A program made the position numbers and the translations under genes. The notes under the pieces are model-generated. The model was not told where the DNA came from and ran no database searches. It saw nothing but the letters and a program-made list of their open reading frames with translations. A stretch of 5,469 bases of DNA from Allobrachymonas sp. (GTDB lineage: Bacteria > Pseudomonadota > Gammaproteobacteria > Burkholderiales > Burkholderiaceae_C): NCBI GenBank assembly GCA_018054915.1, contig JAGPIR010000101.1:1-5469 (forward strand). Direction: 5' to 3'. Positions 5,146 through 5,469 of the stretch are shown piece after piece. Within the stretch, counting starts at the first letter, position 1; each line of letters starts with the position of its first letter.

Positions 5146-5469
5146 TTACACGCGCTTGCGGTATTCGCCGGTTCGGGTGTCGATTTCGATGCGGTCGCCC
5201 TGCGCCACGAAAATCGGCACGCCGATTTCGAAGCCGGTGGCGATCTTGGCGGGCTTGAGCACCTTGCCCGAAGTGTCGCCTTTCACGGCTGGCTCGGTCC
5301 AGGTGATTTCGCGCTCGACGCTGGTGGGCAGTTCGACGGAAATGGCCTTGCCTTCGTAGAACACCACTTCGGCCGTCATGCCTTCTTCCAGGTAGTTCAG
5401 CGCATCGCCCATGTTTTCGGATTCCACCTCGTACTGGTTGTACTCGGGGTCCATCCATACATACATGGG
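5146..5469 (-). CDS. efp: Elongation factor P, C-terminal part (5' end outside window)
   Basis: The last 107 codons of EF-P are visible, ending in TAA (first base 5148). The frame is open to the window edge, where a Pro codon precedes MYVWMDPEYNQYEVE, so the Met at 5466 is internal. EF-P binds between the P and E sites of the ribosome and promotes peptide-bond formation at proline runs. The visible region covers the middle and C-terminal OB domains: ENMGDALNYLEEGM, then VVFYEGKAISVELPTSVEREITWTEPAVKGDTSGKVLKPA and the closing DTRTGEYRKRV typical of the family. Full-length EF-P is about 185 residues, so the N-terminal KOW domain and the modified residue at its tip (Arg in rhamnosylated, Lys in lysylated types) cannot be judged. 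The wording resembles Burkholderiales EF-P. A strong terminator follows 17 bases downstream. Confidence 0.96.
   Translation of the reverse strand, partial: PMYVWMDPEYNQYEVESENMGDALNYLEEGMTAEVVFYEGKAISVELPTSVEREITWTEPAVKGDTSGKVLKPAKIATGFEIGVPIFVAQGDRIEIDTRTGEYRKRV

Noticed and set aside
5146..5466. Treating the EF-P Met at 5466 as a true start
   Set aside because: The frame continues to the window edge, and the segment corresponds to the middle of EF-P, so it is an internal methionine.

Overview
The window looks like chromosomal core DNA from a moderately GC-rich betaproteobacterium, most likely of the order Burkholderiales. The best clue is the C-terminal part of elongation factor P, whose PMYVWMDPEYNQYEVE-type wording and DTRTGEYRKRV end resemble Burkholderiales EF-P as I remember it. 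The RmuC and LOG-family proteins fit the same group. No mobile element, tRNA, rRNA or CRISPR array is visible, and coding density is high.

Layout: on the + strand, positions 1-1281 hold the 3' part of rmuC, whose beginning lies outside the window. A bidirectional intrinsic terminator (about 1291-1323) separates it from everything else, which is on the - strand. Read in the direction of transcription (right to left), the - strand carries the 3' part of efp (5469-5146), a strong hairpin terminator (5128-5094), a LOG-family phosphoribohydrolase gene (5057-4185), serC (4019-2898), serA (2815-1643) and a small Cys-rich lipoprotein gene (about 1591-1343) that runs into the shared terminator.

Functionally, serC and serA encode two of the three steps of the phosphorylated serine pathway. 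SerA oxidises 3-phosphoglycerate and SerC transaminates the product to phosphoserine; serB is not in the window. SerC is of the Methanosarcina/alphaproteobacterial type rather than the E. coli type, and SerA is a short form of about 390 residues. The pair may therefore be an alternative serine cassette in this lineage. EF-P rescues ribosomes stalled on proline runs, the LOG protein probably hydrolyses nucleoside 5'-monophosphates, and RmuC is linked to genome stability; these do not form one pathway.

The main structure outside the genes is in the intergenic DNA. The serC leader holds two perfect inverted repeats and an overlapping shorter one. A 13-bp perfect inverted repeat sits between serC and serA, followed by a short T-run. 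The DNA just upstream of the LOG gene is squeezed between the efp terminator and the start codon, carries a 10-bp tandem repeat and a -10-like hexamer, and lacks a Shine-Dalgarno sequence. I see no clear evidence of a wholly new multi-gene system. The least explained gene is the duplicated CPPG-motif lipoprotein.
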